A DNA stretch of 64,000 nucleotides. Source: Corallium rubrum. Its lineage: Eukaryota; Cnidaria; Anthozoa; Scleralcyonacea; Coralliidae. Below the pieces are notes generated by a model. The model did no database searches. It had not been told where the DNA came from and worked only from the letters and a program-made list of their open reading frames with translations. Position numbers and translations under genes: made by a program. Location: positions 81,709,269-81,773,268 of the forward strand of contig OZ035997.1 of NCBI GenBank assembly GCA_964035015.1, read 5' to 3'. Shown piece by piece: positions 1 through 9,858 of the stretch; position 1 is the stretch's first letter; each line of letters begins with the position of its first letter.

Positions 1-161
1 CAGTTTCACGCTACTGTCAGAGTCTCGCCTGAAGATCGCCCAGCGTGAAACTGACAGTAGCGACCATCAAGATTTGAGGTAAACCTGCACTTATTGTATT
101 TTCGCTCTATCTTTACGATATTGAGCACTTTTCGACATTTCGCGAACAACACTTTGTTTGT

Positions 162-198
<37 letters not shown>

Positions 199-571
199 AT
201 CACGTCAGTAGACTTGTTTGTCTTTTTTCATGCCCCAGAAATTCTACAATAAACCACTTGACGTTTTTATTGTATAAAAAATAGATTACAATTTTCTGTG
301 CGTGTGTACTGTAATAGATCACAGATGATGTCACAGTCGTGTAAAGAACAACAGTCACGCCACTCGATTTCGTCTCATGTCGTACTTTTTTGTTCCTTAC
401 ACGCGGCTATGACGTCATCAACGAAATCTATTTGTTAAATATATATATAAATATAAGTCGAGAACTAAAATCAAAGCTTAAGTTTACGCAAATCATAAGG
501 AATCTATATCACATATATAGACCCTCATTAAACATGGATCTTCTTTGTGTTTCCCTCATGAATTATTAATG

Positions 572-614
<43 letters not shown>

Positions 615-664
615 CAATCTACAGACACATGTTTCGCTGTACTACAGCTCATCAGTGTAGCTTG
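615..664 (-). ncRNA. Hammerhead ribozyme, type I (retrozyme copy 1)
   Basis: Read on the minus strand: stem I CAAGCTACA pairs with TGTAGATTG except for one internal G/A mismatch. The catalytic box CTGATGA follows, then stem II GCTGTA/TACAGC closed by one G, then GAAAC, then stem III ACA/TGT. The cleavage triplet GTC ends at plus-strand 624, so cleavage would fall between 624 and 623. Every conserved core position of the hammerhead is present. This is a structural reading; activity is not tested. Confidence 0.85.
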
Positions 665-890
665 GAACAATCTGAATGAATTTCATCAATTACTTATACA
701 CATGCGATTGTCGGTGACAACTGCATGTGAGACAGCATCATTGAAGTACATTCAGGTAGCGTGAAGTGCGCATGGGCCCAGAGTACTCAAACTTCCACAA
801 GGGTAGTGAGCGTTGCATTATCGCTAATAGGTACCCACGGCAACTTCACGGAGTGCTCAACAACACCGAAGTGAAGGAGCGTACATAGTT

Positions 891-940
891 CAATCTACAG
901 ACACATGTTTCGCTGTACTACAGCTCATCAGTGTAGCTTG
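891..940 (-). ncRNA. Hammerhead ribozyme, type I (retrozyme copy 2)
   Basis: Identical over the 50-nt motif to the ribozyme 276 bp upstream, with the same core boxes, stem I, stem II and GTC cleavage triplet. Two active sites one unit apart would release a 276-nt monomer from a minus-strand transcript. Confidence 0.85.
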
Positions 941-1244
941 GAACAATCTGAATGAATTTCATCAATTACTTATACACATGCGATTGTCGGTGACAGCTGC
1001 ATGTTAGACAGCATCGGTGAAGTACATTCAGGTAGCGTGAAGTGCGCATGGGCCCAGAGTGCACAAACTTCCACAAGGGTAGAACTGAGTAAAACTAGAA
1101 AAAGAGAGAGAAATAGAGAAATCGTGGCACTTTACATCGTTGTCTCCATGTTTTGATCATCTGCAATTCCAACAAAATGAAATATTGCAGAGCTTGTCAT
1201 TTGAATCTCGAGGGATTGCATGGTTGCACAGTGCACAATACCTA

Positions 1245-1386
1245 TACAGTAAAAACCCGCTAACAAAAACCTACCCCTATTAAGAACCTCAGGCTGAAAT
1301 TAAGAAGTTATTTATATAAGAATATAAGAACCTATCCCAGGCTGATTTGGTAAAATGTAGGTTCTTGTTAGTGGGTTTTTACTGTA
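1245..1386. mobile_element. Tc1/mariner-like MITE
   Basis: Short palindromic element with terminal inverted repeats CAGTAAAAACCCGCTAAC (left) and GTTAGTGGGTTTTTACTG (right, the reverse complement apart from one base), each end bounded by TA. The TA target and the CAGT start are typical of Tc1/mariner superfamily MITEs. It has no coding capacity. Confidence 0.7.
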
Positions 1387-1714
1387 CTAGGTATCCTTTG
1401 TCCCTTGGCTTAGAATTGGAAACAGTGTCCTACAACACTTTTAGTTAAAAGTAAATGGGCACTGCTCTTTGTGAGAAGATGCAAACACTAAAATCTAAAT
1501 ACTGCACTTTTTGTCGCCGCCTTCTCTGGGATGGTAAACAACTTCGTATTCAAAAACTGTCTTAAACTTTATTAAAGGTATATTTTCTACTTTGAATCTT
1601 TTGTTTGAATTAGTTTTATCAGTAACCTACACTGTTGCTTGAGTTGGGTTAAGTTGTTTCATATGCATGAAATAGATTAATAATAATTATCATGTACTTA
1701 TGCAGGTTTGTTCC

Positions 1715-1765
1715 ATGGTTTTCGTGATTTTATCATCACTTACATTGAGTACTTGTCAGCTGCAG
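1715..1765 (+). CDS. TNFR gene 1 exon 1: signal peptide
   Basis: Encodes MVFVILSSLTLSTCQLQ, a short hydrophobic leader, followed by a consensus donor gtaagg at 1766 in phase 0. The ATG at 1715 is chosen because it opens the leader; TTATGCAG just upstream (1697-1704) could be an acceptor for a 5'-untranslated exon. Confidence 0.65.
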
Positions 1766-3679
1766 GTAAGGTTAAATCAGAGGCATTTGCAATATAGATA
1801 ATTAAGTTTTCTCTAATTTCAAAGAACTTGTAAAGGTGGTAATTAGGGTGACCTTTTTCATCTTTTCCGTATTTTCTTTTTTGTTTTCGAGATACCGTAG
1901 AATCCCGAAAGTAGCCCCCCCCCCTAAAGTAGCGTCCCCCCGAACGTAGCGACACATTTGAGATGTCTACAAAATTTCCAAAAGTAGTGCCCCCCGAAAG
2001 TAGCGGCTCCCCGTAAGTAGCGGCCCCCAAGTCATCGCTTGATTAACTCGAAAGTGTTAAGTTTCAACTATCAACGTACCAAAGTGTATAACAGTCAGAG
2101 TTGAAATGGCATAAGGAAAAACTAAAGCATATTAAATGTGGTAAATAGGAAGAAACAAAGAAGAATATTCCCACAGTACGTTAACGTATTTTACCACCCT
2201 TAAGTAGCGGCCCCCCGAAAGTAGCGGCCCCCCGTAAGTAGCGGCCCCCCGAAAGTAGCGGCCCCCCGAAAGTAGCGGCCCCCCGTAAGTAGCGGCCCCC
2301 CGAAAGTAGCGGCCCCCCGAAAGTAGCGGCCCCCCGTAAGTAGCGGCCCCCCGAAAGTAGCGGCCCCCAACAGCGGATAAAACCGAAAGTAAGGGGGGCC
2401 GCTACTTTCGGGATTGTACGGTATTACAATTTGTTTCATATGTAAAAGATGGTCTCTGACGTCAGAATCAGGATAGATTACTTTCATAAATAGGAAAATC
2501 ATTCAGTTATTTAATTAATTGAAAATCAATTAATTAATTAATTAATTATTATTATTATTATTAAATATTTTTATCTTATTATGATGATTTTGCATTTGAG
2601 TATTTTAAGCTGGGCAATAATCTTTGTTCTTCGTTCCTCTGATCCTTTACATTTTTATAATACAAGACTATTTTCTATCATAGACAACTAAATACAGTCA
2701 GAAAAATACCTGTGCAACAGGAATGTTCTTTGACTACTCATTGTTGGTATGCTGGCCTTGCATGAAATGCGATATTGGCGAAGGCGTTCTGGAACCTTGT
2801 ACGCATGAAACTAGATGTGTAAAGTGCATGGAGGTAAATTTTGCATGTGGTTCTAAATTAGTTAATATCTTATTGTAGAGTCATCCTAGGAATCATCTGA
2901 AGTTGTAGAATAATCACAATGTCTTGTTTTTGCAATATATACAGGGAGCGACGTTCTCAAGTTCGAACAGTGAAAAAGACGTTTGCACGAATTGTACCAC
3001 GTGTGATCAAATATTACTAGCGTGCAATTCAACAACGGATACAGTCTGCGAGGCCGATTCAGAGACACTGAGTCTGAAATCCACCGCAATTCAGTACCTC
3101 ACAAGTTCTCAGGTTAAAGGTGAGCGTAATACATGCAGTAAATAAATAATCAAGTTTTAATTTCCACGTAACACCTGACAAAAGAAGCATCGTGATCACA
3201 ATATACCGCATAGATAAATTTTACACGCCTGATCGGTGATCTCGAGTGGCGAAACATTACGAAATTTCCGGATAAGAATAGAACTAAATTCCTATAGGAT
3301 AAAGATAATACGCCAATATGGCCGCCCTTTCATTGTTTTGGTAAACCAATATGGCCGACGTGACGTCAGATAGAAATTAACGATCTATATACGGAAGTTC
3401 TAAAAACCATTCCACTTTTGATTAAAAAAAAAATTGTCACGTAGCAATAAAATAATAATCAACCACAGATGATAATATGATTTGTATTTATGAAAGTTGT
3501 GGGGTTTAATTGATTTTTGCTTTTATAGTTTCTAGGACTGAATCGAGGAGTATATTTTCCACGAAAAGTTCATCCTCGTATGACAACACAACAGCTAGCC
3601 CCACAAACAATTCTAATGTCTTTCGTATCGATATTCGAATTTTGTTGCTAGTGTTTTGTATTATACATATTTTCGTCAG
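1715..3679 (+). CDS. TNF receptor superfamily member, gene 1 (exons 1-4, spliced; C-terminus uncertain)
   Basis: Four exons (1715-1765, 2684-2833, 2945-3119, 3529-3679) join in phase 0, 0 and 1 to give about 175 residues. Residues 1-17 are a hydrophobic signal peptide. Residues 18-67 form one six-cysteine CRD (C-x12-C-x2-C-x2-C pattern) ending VKCME. Residues 68-125 form a second six-cysteine CRD (CTNCTTC, then AC and VC). Residues 126-160 are a Ser/Thr/Asn-rich stalk with sequons, and about 161-175 are hydrophobic (ILLLVFCII). The protein should be a cell-surface receptor for a TNF-type ligand. No death domain or TRAF-binding tail is visible. The last exon ends in phase 2 at a good donor (gtaagg), but unspliced reading meets TAA after one Arg codon, so a tail-less or lipid-anchored form is possible. 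Family call is firm; the exact orthologue is not known. Confidence 0.8.
1892..2424. mobile_element. TIR element with GGCCCCCCG-rich minisatellite in intron 1 of TNFR gene 1
   Basis: The ends are ATACCGTAGAATCCCGAAAG (left) and the inverted form CTTTCGGGATTGTACGGTAT (right). Both flanks contain 16-17-bp units of the type AGTAGCGGCCCCCCGAA or AGTAGCGGCCCCCCGTA; these are sparse at 1905-2035 and tightly tandem at 2203-2370. The unit is C-rich against an AT-rich background. It reads as a non-autonomous DNA transposon whose subterminal repeats have expanded. Confidence 0.6.
2500..2572. repeat. AATT/ATT microsatellite
   Basis: Simple runs of TTAA and ATT units in intron 1 of TNFR gene 1. Confidence 0.8.
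2684..2833 (+). CDS. TNFR gene 1 exon 2: cysteine-rich domain 1
   Basis: Bounded by acceptor ..atcatag and donor gtaaat, this is exactly 50 codons, phase 0 to 0. It has six cysteines in the order NTC, LVC, PC, KC, PC, RC followed by KCME, the TNFR CRD pattern. There are no in-frame stops. Confidence 0.85.
2945..3119 (+). CDS. TNFR gene 1 exon 3: cysteine-rich domain 2
   Basis: Acceptor ..atatacag and donor gtgagc; 175 nt, phase 0 in and phase 1 out. It carries CTNCTTC, a later LLAC and VC, two potential N-glycosylation sequons (NCT, NST), then a polar linker. Length and phase match the last CRD exon of TNFR gene 2 (58611-58785) exactly, which supports both models. Confidence 0.85.
3529..3679 (+). 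CDS. TNFR gene 1 exon 4: stalk and transmembrane/anchor segment
   Basis: Acceptor ..gcttttatag in phase 1. It encodes a Ser/Thr/Asn-rich stalk and a C-terminal hydrophobic stretch ending IIHIFV. Donor gtaagg at 3680 leaves phase 2; reading through gives Arg then TAA at 3681-3683. Confidence 0.75.
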
Positions 3680-3939
3680 GTAAGGTGATTTGTTTTCTTT
3701 GTTGGGAATGGTTTCTAGGTTTGCCTATGACAAAAAAGTCTGAGGCAAAAACAATGCGTAAAACCAAAGTAGTGCATGTCTAGGATAACATTAATTATTC
3801 GCAAACTGAGGGTGCTGATGAAAGCAGGGCGTTCAGGGAAAAGAGGACATGATTCAGGAAAAATAAGACATGAATTGGGATTAACTAATTTGAGAATAAT
3901 GATAATTCGAATTGGTTACGGCTGCATCTTCGTGGAAGT

Positions 3940-4200
3940 AGCAGGCAGTAGTAGACTGCCAGACTAGCACTCAGTAGTAGAAGGACTAGCAGTCAGTATA
4001 TAGCCAGCAAACTGCCGGACTAGCAGCCAGTAGCAGATAGACTGTCAGAGTAGCAGTCAGTAGGAAACTGTCAGAGTAGCAGTCAGTTGCAGATCGTCAG
4101 CTTAGCAGTCAGTTACAGGCTGTACTAAACTAGCAATCAGTAGCAAACTAGCAGTTAGTAGCTGACTAGCAGTCAGTAGCATACAGAGTAGCAGAATCAC
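3940..4200. repeat. Degenerate minisatellite (TAGCAGTCAGTAGCAGAC-like)
   Basis: About fifteen imperfect copies of a short unit built on AGCAGTCAGTAG and AGACTGCCAGACT follow one another. The unit drifts in length and sequence, so this is an old array. No coding or splice signal is evident. Confidence 0.7.
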
Positions 4201-4458
4201 CAGCAGAATCATCTGTGATCTATTTGGCCAGAGGCGATGGTTGCTTTGGCTGGACAAAAGTACCCACGCTCTAGGTACAAGATTATTATAGTTTGGCAGA
4301 CTAGTTTGTTTACGCGCTTATAATATTCTCCAGGAATTGCGATTAATAACTATATCAATTAAACAGAGTGATATCTGGTCAAATTTTCATTCCTGAATGC
4401 CTGCATATCACAAAAAATATTCTGGATAATTGACATTTTACTTTATTTTCTGAAATAG

Positions 4459-4489
4459 AGAAACTCTGCACTGGCCTCCTTCAACTTAA
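4459..4489 (+). CDS. Possible terminal exon of TNFR gene 1
   Basis: After a T-rich tract and ..tgaaatag, phase-2 entry from the exon ending at 3679 would give Arg and then ETLHWPPST followed by TAA (4487-4489). This yields a tail of about ten residues. It is supported only by phase and an acceptor-like site, with no homology, so it is weak. A longer cytoplasmic exon elsewhere is equally possible. Confidence 0.25.
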
Positions 4490-4621
4490 AGTATAAAGGC
4501 CCTTAAAATGGAAGGGAAGACGGAAGGAAATTTTATGACCTAAAAAGTTGGAATATCTATATATAGCCGACTGATTTTATATTGTTCTTGCTAATTATTT
4601 TGCAAGTTGTGTTGAAGAGAA

Positions 4622-4651
4622 ATGTTGCATTCTGCTGTTAAATGGTTCCAG
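4622..4651 (+). CDS. Possible isolated signal-peptide-type exon
   Basis: ATG opens MLHSAVKWFQ directly followed by a consensus donor gtaagg in phase 0, the same arrangement as exon 1 of both TNFR genes. No downstream exon could be attached. It may be a chance ATG plus donor or a relic of another TNFR copy. Confidence 0.15.
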
Positions 4652-5039
4652 GTAAGGTTCTTTGTTGTGCCAACAAAAATGTTTATTAATATCTGAACAG
4701 GTAGAATTTTTTCGAATTATTTTTATAATTTAGCCCTAAGTAAAGAAGAAGTATATGTTATTTGTTTAATTCAAAAAAGTCTTTTCATAAGCAAAGATTT
4801 TCAGAGAAAAGGATACGACTTTTCAGGAATTGAATATTTTATTTTGTCTGATTAGACAGATATTATTACTCTCTATAATTTCGACAACTTACTTTTGTTT
4901 GCAAAAACATGTTACTTTGGTATTTTGTCTAAATGCATATAATTCCTAAAATCTCCTTTTCTATATTAACTATATGAGCTTCTAAGCGGAGCCTTTGAAA
5001 CACTACTGCCAAAACTAATCCTTATGAGCGAGCTCACGC

Positions 5040-5396
5040 CTGTATTCTAAAAGCTCACTCACGCTCACACCCAATGAGTGGCCCCTCCACTCAATAAGTG
5101 CAACTGAACACTCAATAAGTCTCCACTAACTCTCACTGAGTATGAGACTACACTCAATCTCTAACCATTCAATTGAATGTTGGAGAGTGAGTGTAGTTTC
5201 ATACTCAGTGAGGGTGCATGTGTGCAGACTCATCTCAATGAGTCTCCAATTCACCTTCACTGAGTATGAGACTACACTCACTCACTCACTCTCTAACCAT
5301 TCGATTGAATGGTTGGAGAGTGAGTGTAGTCTCATACTCAGTGAGGGTGAGTGTTGACTTGCACTTATTGAGTGTGAGTGAGCTTTTAGAATAATT
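5040..5396. repeat. Imperfect long palindrome of ACTCA/TGAGT motifs
   Basis: The outer arms TTCTAAAAGCTCACTCAC (5047) and GTGAGTGAGCTTTTAGAA (about 5374) are inverted. Between them are repeated inverted blocks such as GAGTATGAGACTACACTCA. It reads as a fold-back MITE. Confidence 0.65.
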
Positions 5397-6170
5397 ACGC
5401 CAGTACAGGCTAGGCGTAAATTTGTCACACGAATGACTGACGTCAGAGATGATATAAGTACTGTGGGTATGAGTGACCTTTGACTACTTATCGCTAAAGA
5501 TGAATTCCCCACGAGATTTAATTAATTTTACAGTAGGAGAATGTAATATTTATCCTAACACTAATTTGCATTTATACAAAGAATATTTACACCCAATACT
5601 AATTTCACAACAGTACTGCACATCCTTTCTAATCAAAGTTAATTGCCATAATAAGTCTCTAATAACTATGTTAATTAAATAAACAGGGGCAAATCTACTA
5701 CTAAGGTCACTCATCCCAACGTTACTGGTATTGTCGGATCTTACTGGGATAACAATTGATGATTTGACGTATTTCCGTATGGAACGTTATACAGTGCGGA
5801 TACCTGAGAATATTTTTTATAGAAACACGAAAATCATAAAAAATTTGAATTCTTCTTATTACACAATGAGCTTCATTTTTCCACAAGGGCAATCATTACT
5901 TGTTTGTTTTTTTTACTGCAAAGTCGTATATTTTTGAAAAATCTAAATGTTGTAGAGAAATAATAGTAATTATTAATAATTAATAATAATAACAATTTTT
6001 CGAACACTAACCGGCGAGTTATACTATTTACTTGTATTGATTATTATAGAGAGTGATTATTATAGAGAGATATGCGATAAGGTGAAATTAACAATTGTCA
6101 AGAAAGCTGCATCAGGTTTCTTGATTATTGTATAGTGGTGCATTTATTTTTCTACATTCATTTCACTTTA

Positions 6171-6635
6171 TTAAAGTGCCTAGTATGAAACGAAAATTAC
6201 GTCTGTGCAAGAACACTTAAAATGATAGAGTAACATATTTTGCAGTTTTTGTTTCCTTGCTTCGTTCTTGAGATATTTCAGTTTGTTTGGTATGCATGAA
6301 TTAAACATTTTGACATCACACGTGCATAGTAAGTTATATATCTTTGATATTGTCAAATATAATCACTTGGAAATCTATGTGTTTAGTATTCTGGACCAAA
6401 CACACCCACACGTTTCCTTCGAATGAATTTCGTTTAACAATATCAGAGATACATAACTTTTTTGATAACTCATTATGCATATATGATGTCAGAAGGTTTA
6501 ATTTTGCATATGAAATAAACTGATATATCTCAAGAACGAAGCAAGGAAACGAAAAACTTCAAAAGATGTTACTCTATCATTTTAAGTGTTCTTTCAAATG
6601 AGACAAACTTAATTTTCGTTTCATAGGCACTTTAA
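6171..6635. mobile_element. MITE family A, copy 1
   Basis: Termini TTAAAGTGCC and GGCACTTTAA begin long inverted arms that include TGAGATATTTCAGTTTGTTT, a ..GACATCACACGTGCAT.. block and their inverse. A second copy lies at 50660-51140. Confidence 0.7.
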
Positions 6636-6948
6636 CGAAAAGTTTAGCTGAGAAACCAAACATTCCATTTTTTATCGAAATACTTAGTCTACTTTTATAG
6701 AAAACCTCGTTTTATATACATCTGATCTGTTGAGGTGTTTGTCTATTATGCACTCCTGGGAGTAATTATAGTAATTCTGTCGAATTTCTTTAATGTGAAC
6801 TATATAGAACGTTGTTGTAAATTTGATGAAGTTTAAAGTGTCTATAAATCCAATTATAAATAAACTGTCTTCTTTTCTTCTATGCACGCTCTGATTCGTT
6901 TTATAAAACAAATAAAATGTATCGTTACTGTGCATAATTATGTATTTT

Positions 6949-7058
6949 TATAAAGGTACGTTTGACGTCATTTGAACACGAAAGAAGTGTAAAGGCTATC
7001 GCCTCGTGCTTCTACTCAACTTCTTTCGTGTTCAAATAACGTCAAGCGTACCTTTATA
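6949..7058. repeat. Short palindromic MITE
   Basis: The arms TATAAAGGTACG.. (6949) and ..CGTACCTTTATA (7058) are inverted across a roughly 20-base loop, with further pairing through GACGTCATTTGAACACGAAAG. Confidence 0.65.
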
Positions 7059-7382
7059 AGAGCACATATGCACAGAACTTTATACCGTTTTATTTGTTAC
7101 ATGTATATCATGTTACTGATGGGTTCCATGTAAAGCCATATAGTTGAATAATATGTTTTGATCTGAGCTTGTATTTATTTCTCTATCGAATTTTGTAATG
7201 TGACAATAAGTAGGCATAATTTGCATACACACAGTGTTCTGTTGTAGGAGAGGTAGCTATTACACAATTGCCACGTTAATGGCCTACTTGACTGGTATAT
7301 TCTATATTTTATCATTTTTCCATTAAAACTTTCAAGCAGTTTTAGAATGATTTGGTGGGAGTCGTAACAAATAGGGATAGAC

Positions 7383-7647
7383 GATAGCTGAAAATGAAGT
7401 GACGGAGAATCACGATGGATCAAAAGACTCGTGAATCAAAAAGTCAAGGACAGGGCGTGACCAGTTTGCAAATGATGATCTCTAATGGCCGAAGTATGAC
7501 CTTTAATTTTTTCTCCCTTCTTGTTAACACCTAAATGCTCTCTCTGTCGAACAATAAAATGGCGAGACGTTTTGCCAAAAAAGGTAGTACTGCAGCTACC
7601 ACACTTAAATAAAGAAATTAAAAGGGGATACGATCCTTAAAGGGAGT
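7383..7647 (-). pseudogene. Penelope-like element fragment, inverted arm (GIY-YIG region)
   Basis: This is the reverse complement, with substitutions, of the fragment at 7676-8015. On the minus strand it encodes the motif IHRDSPSLHFQLSSIPI at the end of the endonuclease region and runs back to the CGSCS-like start. It is interrupted by stops and small indels. It diverges from the other arm outside about 7383, so the two copies form a head-to-head hairpin. Confidence 0.65.
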
Positions 7648-7675
7648 GGTTTTTAAACCCGCTAAGCGTATTGAA

Positions 7676-8034
7676 ATTTTTTTTCCCTTTAAGGATCGTA
7701 TCCCCACACACATGTGCTCATCTGTCATTTATTAATTTAAGTGTGGTAGCTGCAGTGCTACCTATATTGGCAAAACGTCTCGCCATTTTATTGTTCGACA
7801 GAGAGCATTTGGGTGTTAACAAGAAGGGAGAAAAAATTAAAGGTCATGCATGCTTCGGCCATTAGTGATTATCATTTGCAAACTGGTCACGCCCTGTCCT
7901 TTGAGGATTTTTCTATATTAAGTAGATCATCTAATGAGCTTGACCTTTTGATTCACGAGAGTATTTTGATCCATCGTGATTCTCCGTCACTTAATTTTCA
8001 GCTATCGTCTATCCCTGTTTGCTTATTTCCATAA
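7676..8034 (+). pseudogene. Penelope-like retroelement fragment: GIY-YIG endonuclease domain (broken)
   Basis: From 7688 the frame reads FKDRIPTHMCSSVIY, meets TAA at 7733, then continues FKCGSCSATYIGKTSRHF. A one-base shift near the REHLGV motif and a second shift later lead to FEDFSILSRSSNELDLLIHES and HRDSPSLNFQLSSIP, ending at TAA 8032. The Cys pair before Y-I-G-K-T, the R-E-H-L-G block and the C-terminal E-S-x-x-I-x-R-D block are the known signature of the GIY-YIG endonuclease that closes Penelope-like elements. The reverse transcriptase part is absent. One stop and at least two frameshifts make it non-functional. Confidence 0.75.
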
Positions 8035-8139
8035 TATTTGCTTATTTCTATAATTATTTTCATTGTTCACTATTCATGTTATTACTTACTCATTTCCGCT
8101 TTATCTAATGTAAAAGCTTGCACGCTCAATTGTAATTAC

Positions 8140-8185
8140 TTTACTGATGATGGTTCAAGTTTGAACCGACACGTCTAATAAAATG
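8140..8185 (+). ncRNA. Degenerate hammerhead-like motif downstream of the Penelope fragment
   Basis: The box CTGATGA (8144-8150) is followed by a 7-bp hairpin GGTTCAA/TTGAACC, then GACAC where a hammerhead needs GAAAC, then GTC. Penelope-like elements are known to carry hammerheads in their terminal repeats, and the position about 110 bp past the ORF end fits. The A-to-C change and weak stem I suggest it is inactive. Confidence 0.5.
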
Positions 8186-8770
8186 CTTTTCGTCTTGGTA
8201 CTACGTTTCCTCATTCAAGAAGTTTATAGGAAAAGGTGGAAAGAAACACAAATGCCTATCTTGGTGTCATCGTCTTTACCATTTTAGAAATACCAACTTT
8301 TATGGCAATAAAATTAAAAAGATATTAATAAAAATATTTTGGCATTCAATTATTCAATTTACATAGAATCCATATTAGTAATTATCGTATTTGGGATTAT
8401 AGACACTTTAAATTACTATAGTTATTAATTATAACATTTCTTATGTCATGTAGTTTTATCTTTTCATAACCAAAGAGTGGTATACGTACATTATGTTAAC
8501 CATCTAAAAATATTACAACTTGTTACAGGTTATATACAATACTTGAACTATATGGTTATTGTGTCTAAGCAACATTGTTGGACCAACAATATTGTTCTTC
8601 AAATTTGTTTCACTGAACTATATTGTTTAGCAATGATGTTTCAACAGTATTGTTCGAGGTTGTTGGGAAATTTATATCGGTAGCAGGCATATTTACAGTT
8701 TACTGCTTTTGACATGCTGCCTTGTTTTAATTTGTTGGCAACTTATTACCGCATTGGTGAATGAACAATG

Positions 8771-9372
8771 CACCGTGTTCATTAAGATGGCTCTAGTCAA
8801 TGTCGTACCCAGGGCCATTTGTAGGGAACTGAACCAAGATGCTGGAGAATAAAAACAAAATGGTGGGAACAAATGGCCCTAGTGGAGGTTAGGCTATCTC
8901 AGCCGCTGATTGGTCAAAAGCTTATTGCATAAATTAGATGGTGTGATTTTGTATTTTTTTTTAAAAATGTATTTTGGCCTTGTCAGGTTGGTCTTGCCCA
9001 AGGCGTGGGAAATTATATTTTAAACCATGCAATAATTAGGTGTAATTAGGTATAATTACTGTATAAAGGACTGAGTTCTAGTTAAAAAATGCCTAATATA
9101 CTGCGCATTTTGAGCTGGGCTCCACCAGGGCCATTTGTTTGCGCCATTTTGTTTTTATTCGCCATCTTGGCCCAGTTCCCTACAAACGGCCCTGGGTACG
9201 AGGTTCGGCTCCAGTTTATATTCTTTTATGCCGTGCATTTAGATTAGCCTTTCGAACCTCGTTCTTGTGTTTATAAGAACATGATGCATGCAGGATTGAG
9301 GCTGGAAAGGCAAATCTAAATGTGCATATAAAAGAATATAAATTGGCGGCCATCTTTATGAATACGGTGTGT
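8771..9372. mobile_element. Nested inverted-repeat element
   Basis: The outer arms are CACCGTGTTCATTAAGATGG (8771) and a related inverse ending near 9372. The inner arms are GTACCCAGGGCCATTTGTAG (about 8805) and its inverse CTACAAACGGCCCTGGGTAC (about 9180). The right side has an additional small palindrome around AAAAGAATATAAA (9230-9340). Several MITEs appear to have inserted into one another. Confidence 0.6.
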
Positions 9373-9760
9373 GTTGTAAGATTCTATTTTCTAACCGCGT
9401 GACAAAGAAGACTAGATCGAGCAACTCTGTATTGTTTGAAAATGAAGCCAGAATCTAAGTAAACGATTACTAAGGGACCAACTGCATGTGTGAAATGATG
9501 CTATGAGATTTGGTCTCCTTCTTTTTCTTCTTTTTTCGCTTTTTACAACCAAAAATACGACATTGTGCCCCAAATTTTTCATCTTTTTACGTTGAGCTAC
9601 TTGAATTGCCTCATTTACCTGGTTGGCGCCATTAGGAAGGGACCAAATCGACATTTTATGAGCGCTTTATTTTCTGATCCTAACAATGATTTACTCGATC
9701 CAGGCTGGTTTTTTATCAATGCTGGTAACTCGTTTCTGCATTTGTAGAATATGCAGTGTA

Positions 9761-9764
<4 letters not shown>

Positions 9765-9856
<92 letters not shown>
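9765..9856. repeat. (AT)n microsatellite
   Basis: About 45 uninterrupted AT units. Confidence 0.95.

Positions 9857-9858
<2 letters not shown>

Larger units (their letters stand above)
611..1085 (-). mobile_element. Tandem retrozyme-like element (1.7 copies of a 276-bp unit with hammerhead ribozymes)
   Basis: The block starting at 611 is repeated from 887 with near identity, giving a 276-bp head-to-tail period; the second copy stops near 1080. Each unit carries a complete type I hammerhead ribozyme on the minus strand. Tandem units of a few hundred bases, each with one hammerhead, are the hallmark of metazoan retrozymes, non-autonomous elements thought to move through circular RNA with help from Penelope-like elements. 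No open reading frame is visible in the unit. A (TA)n run (about 575-610) borders it. Family assignment is inference from architecture; the repeat and ribozyme core are read directly. Confidence 0.75.
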
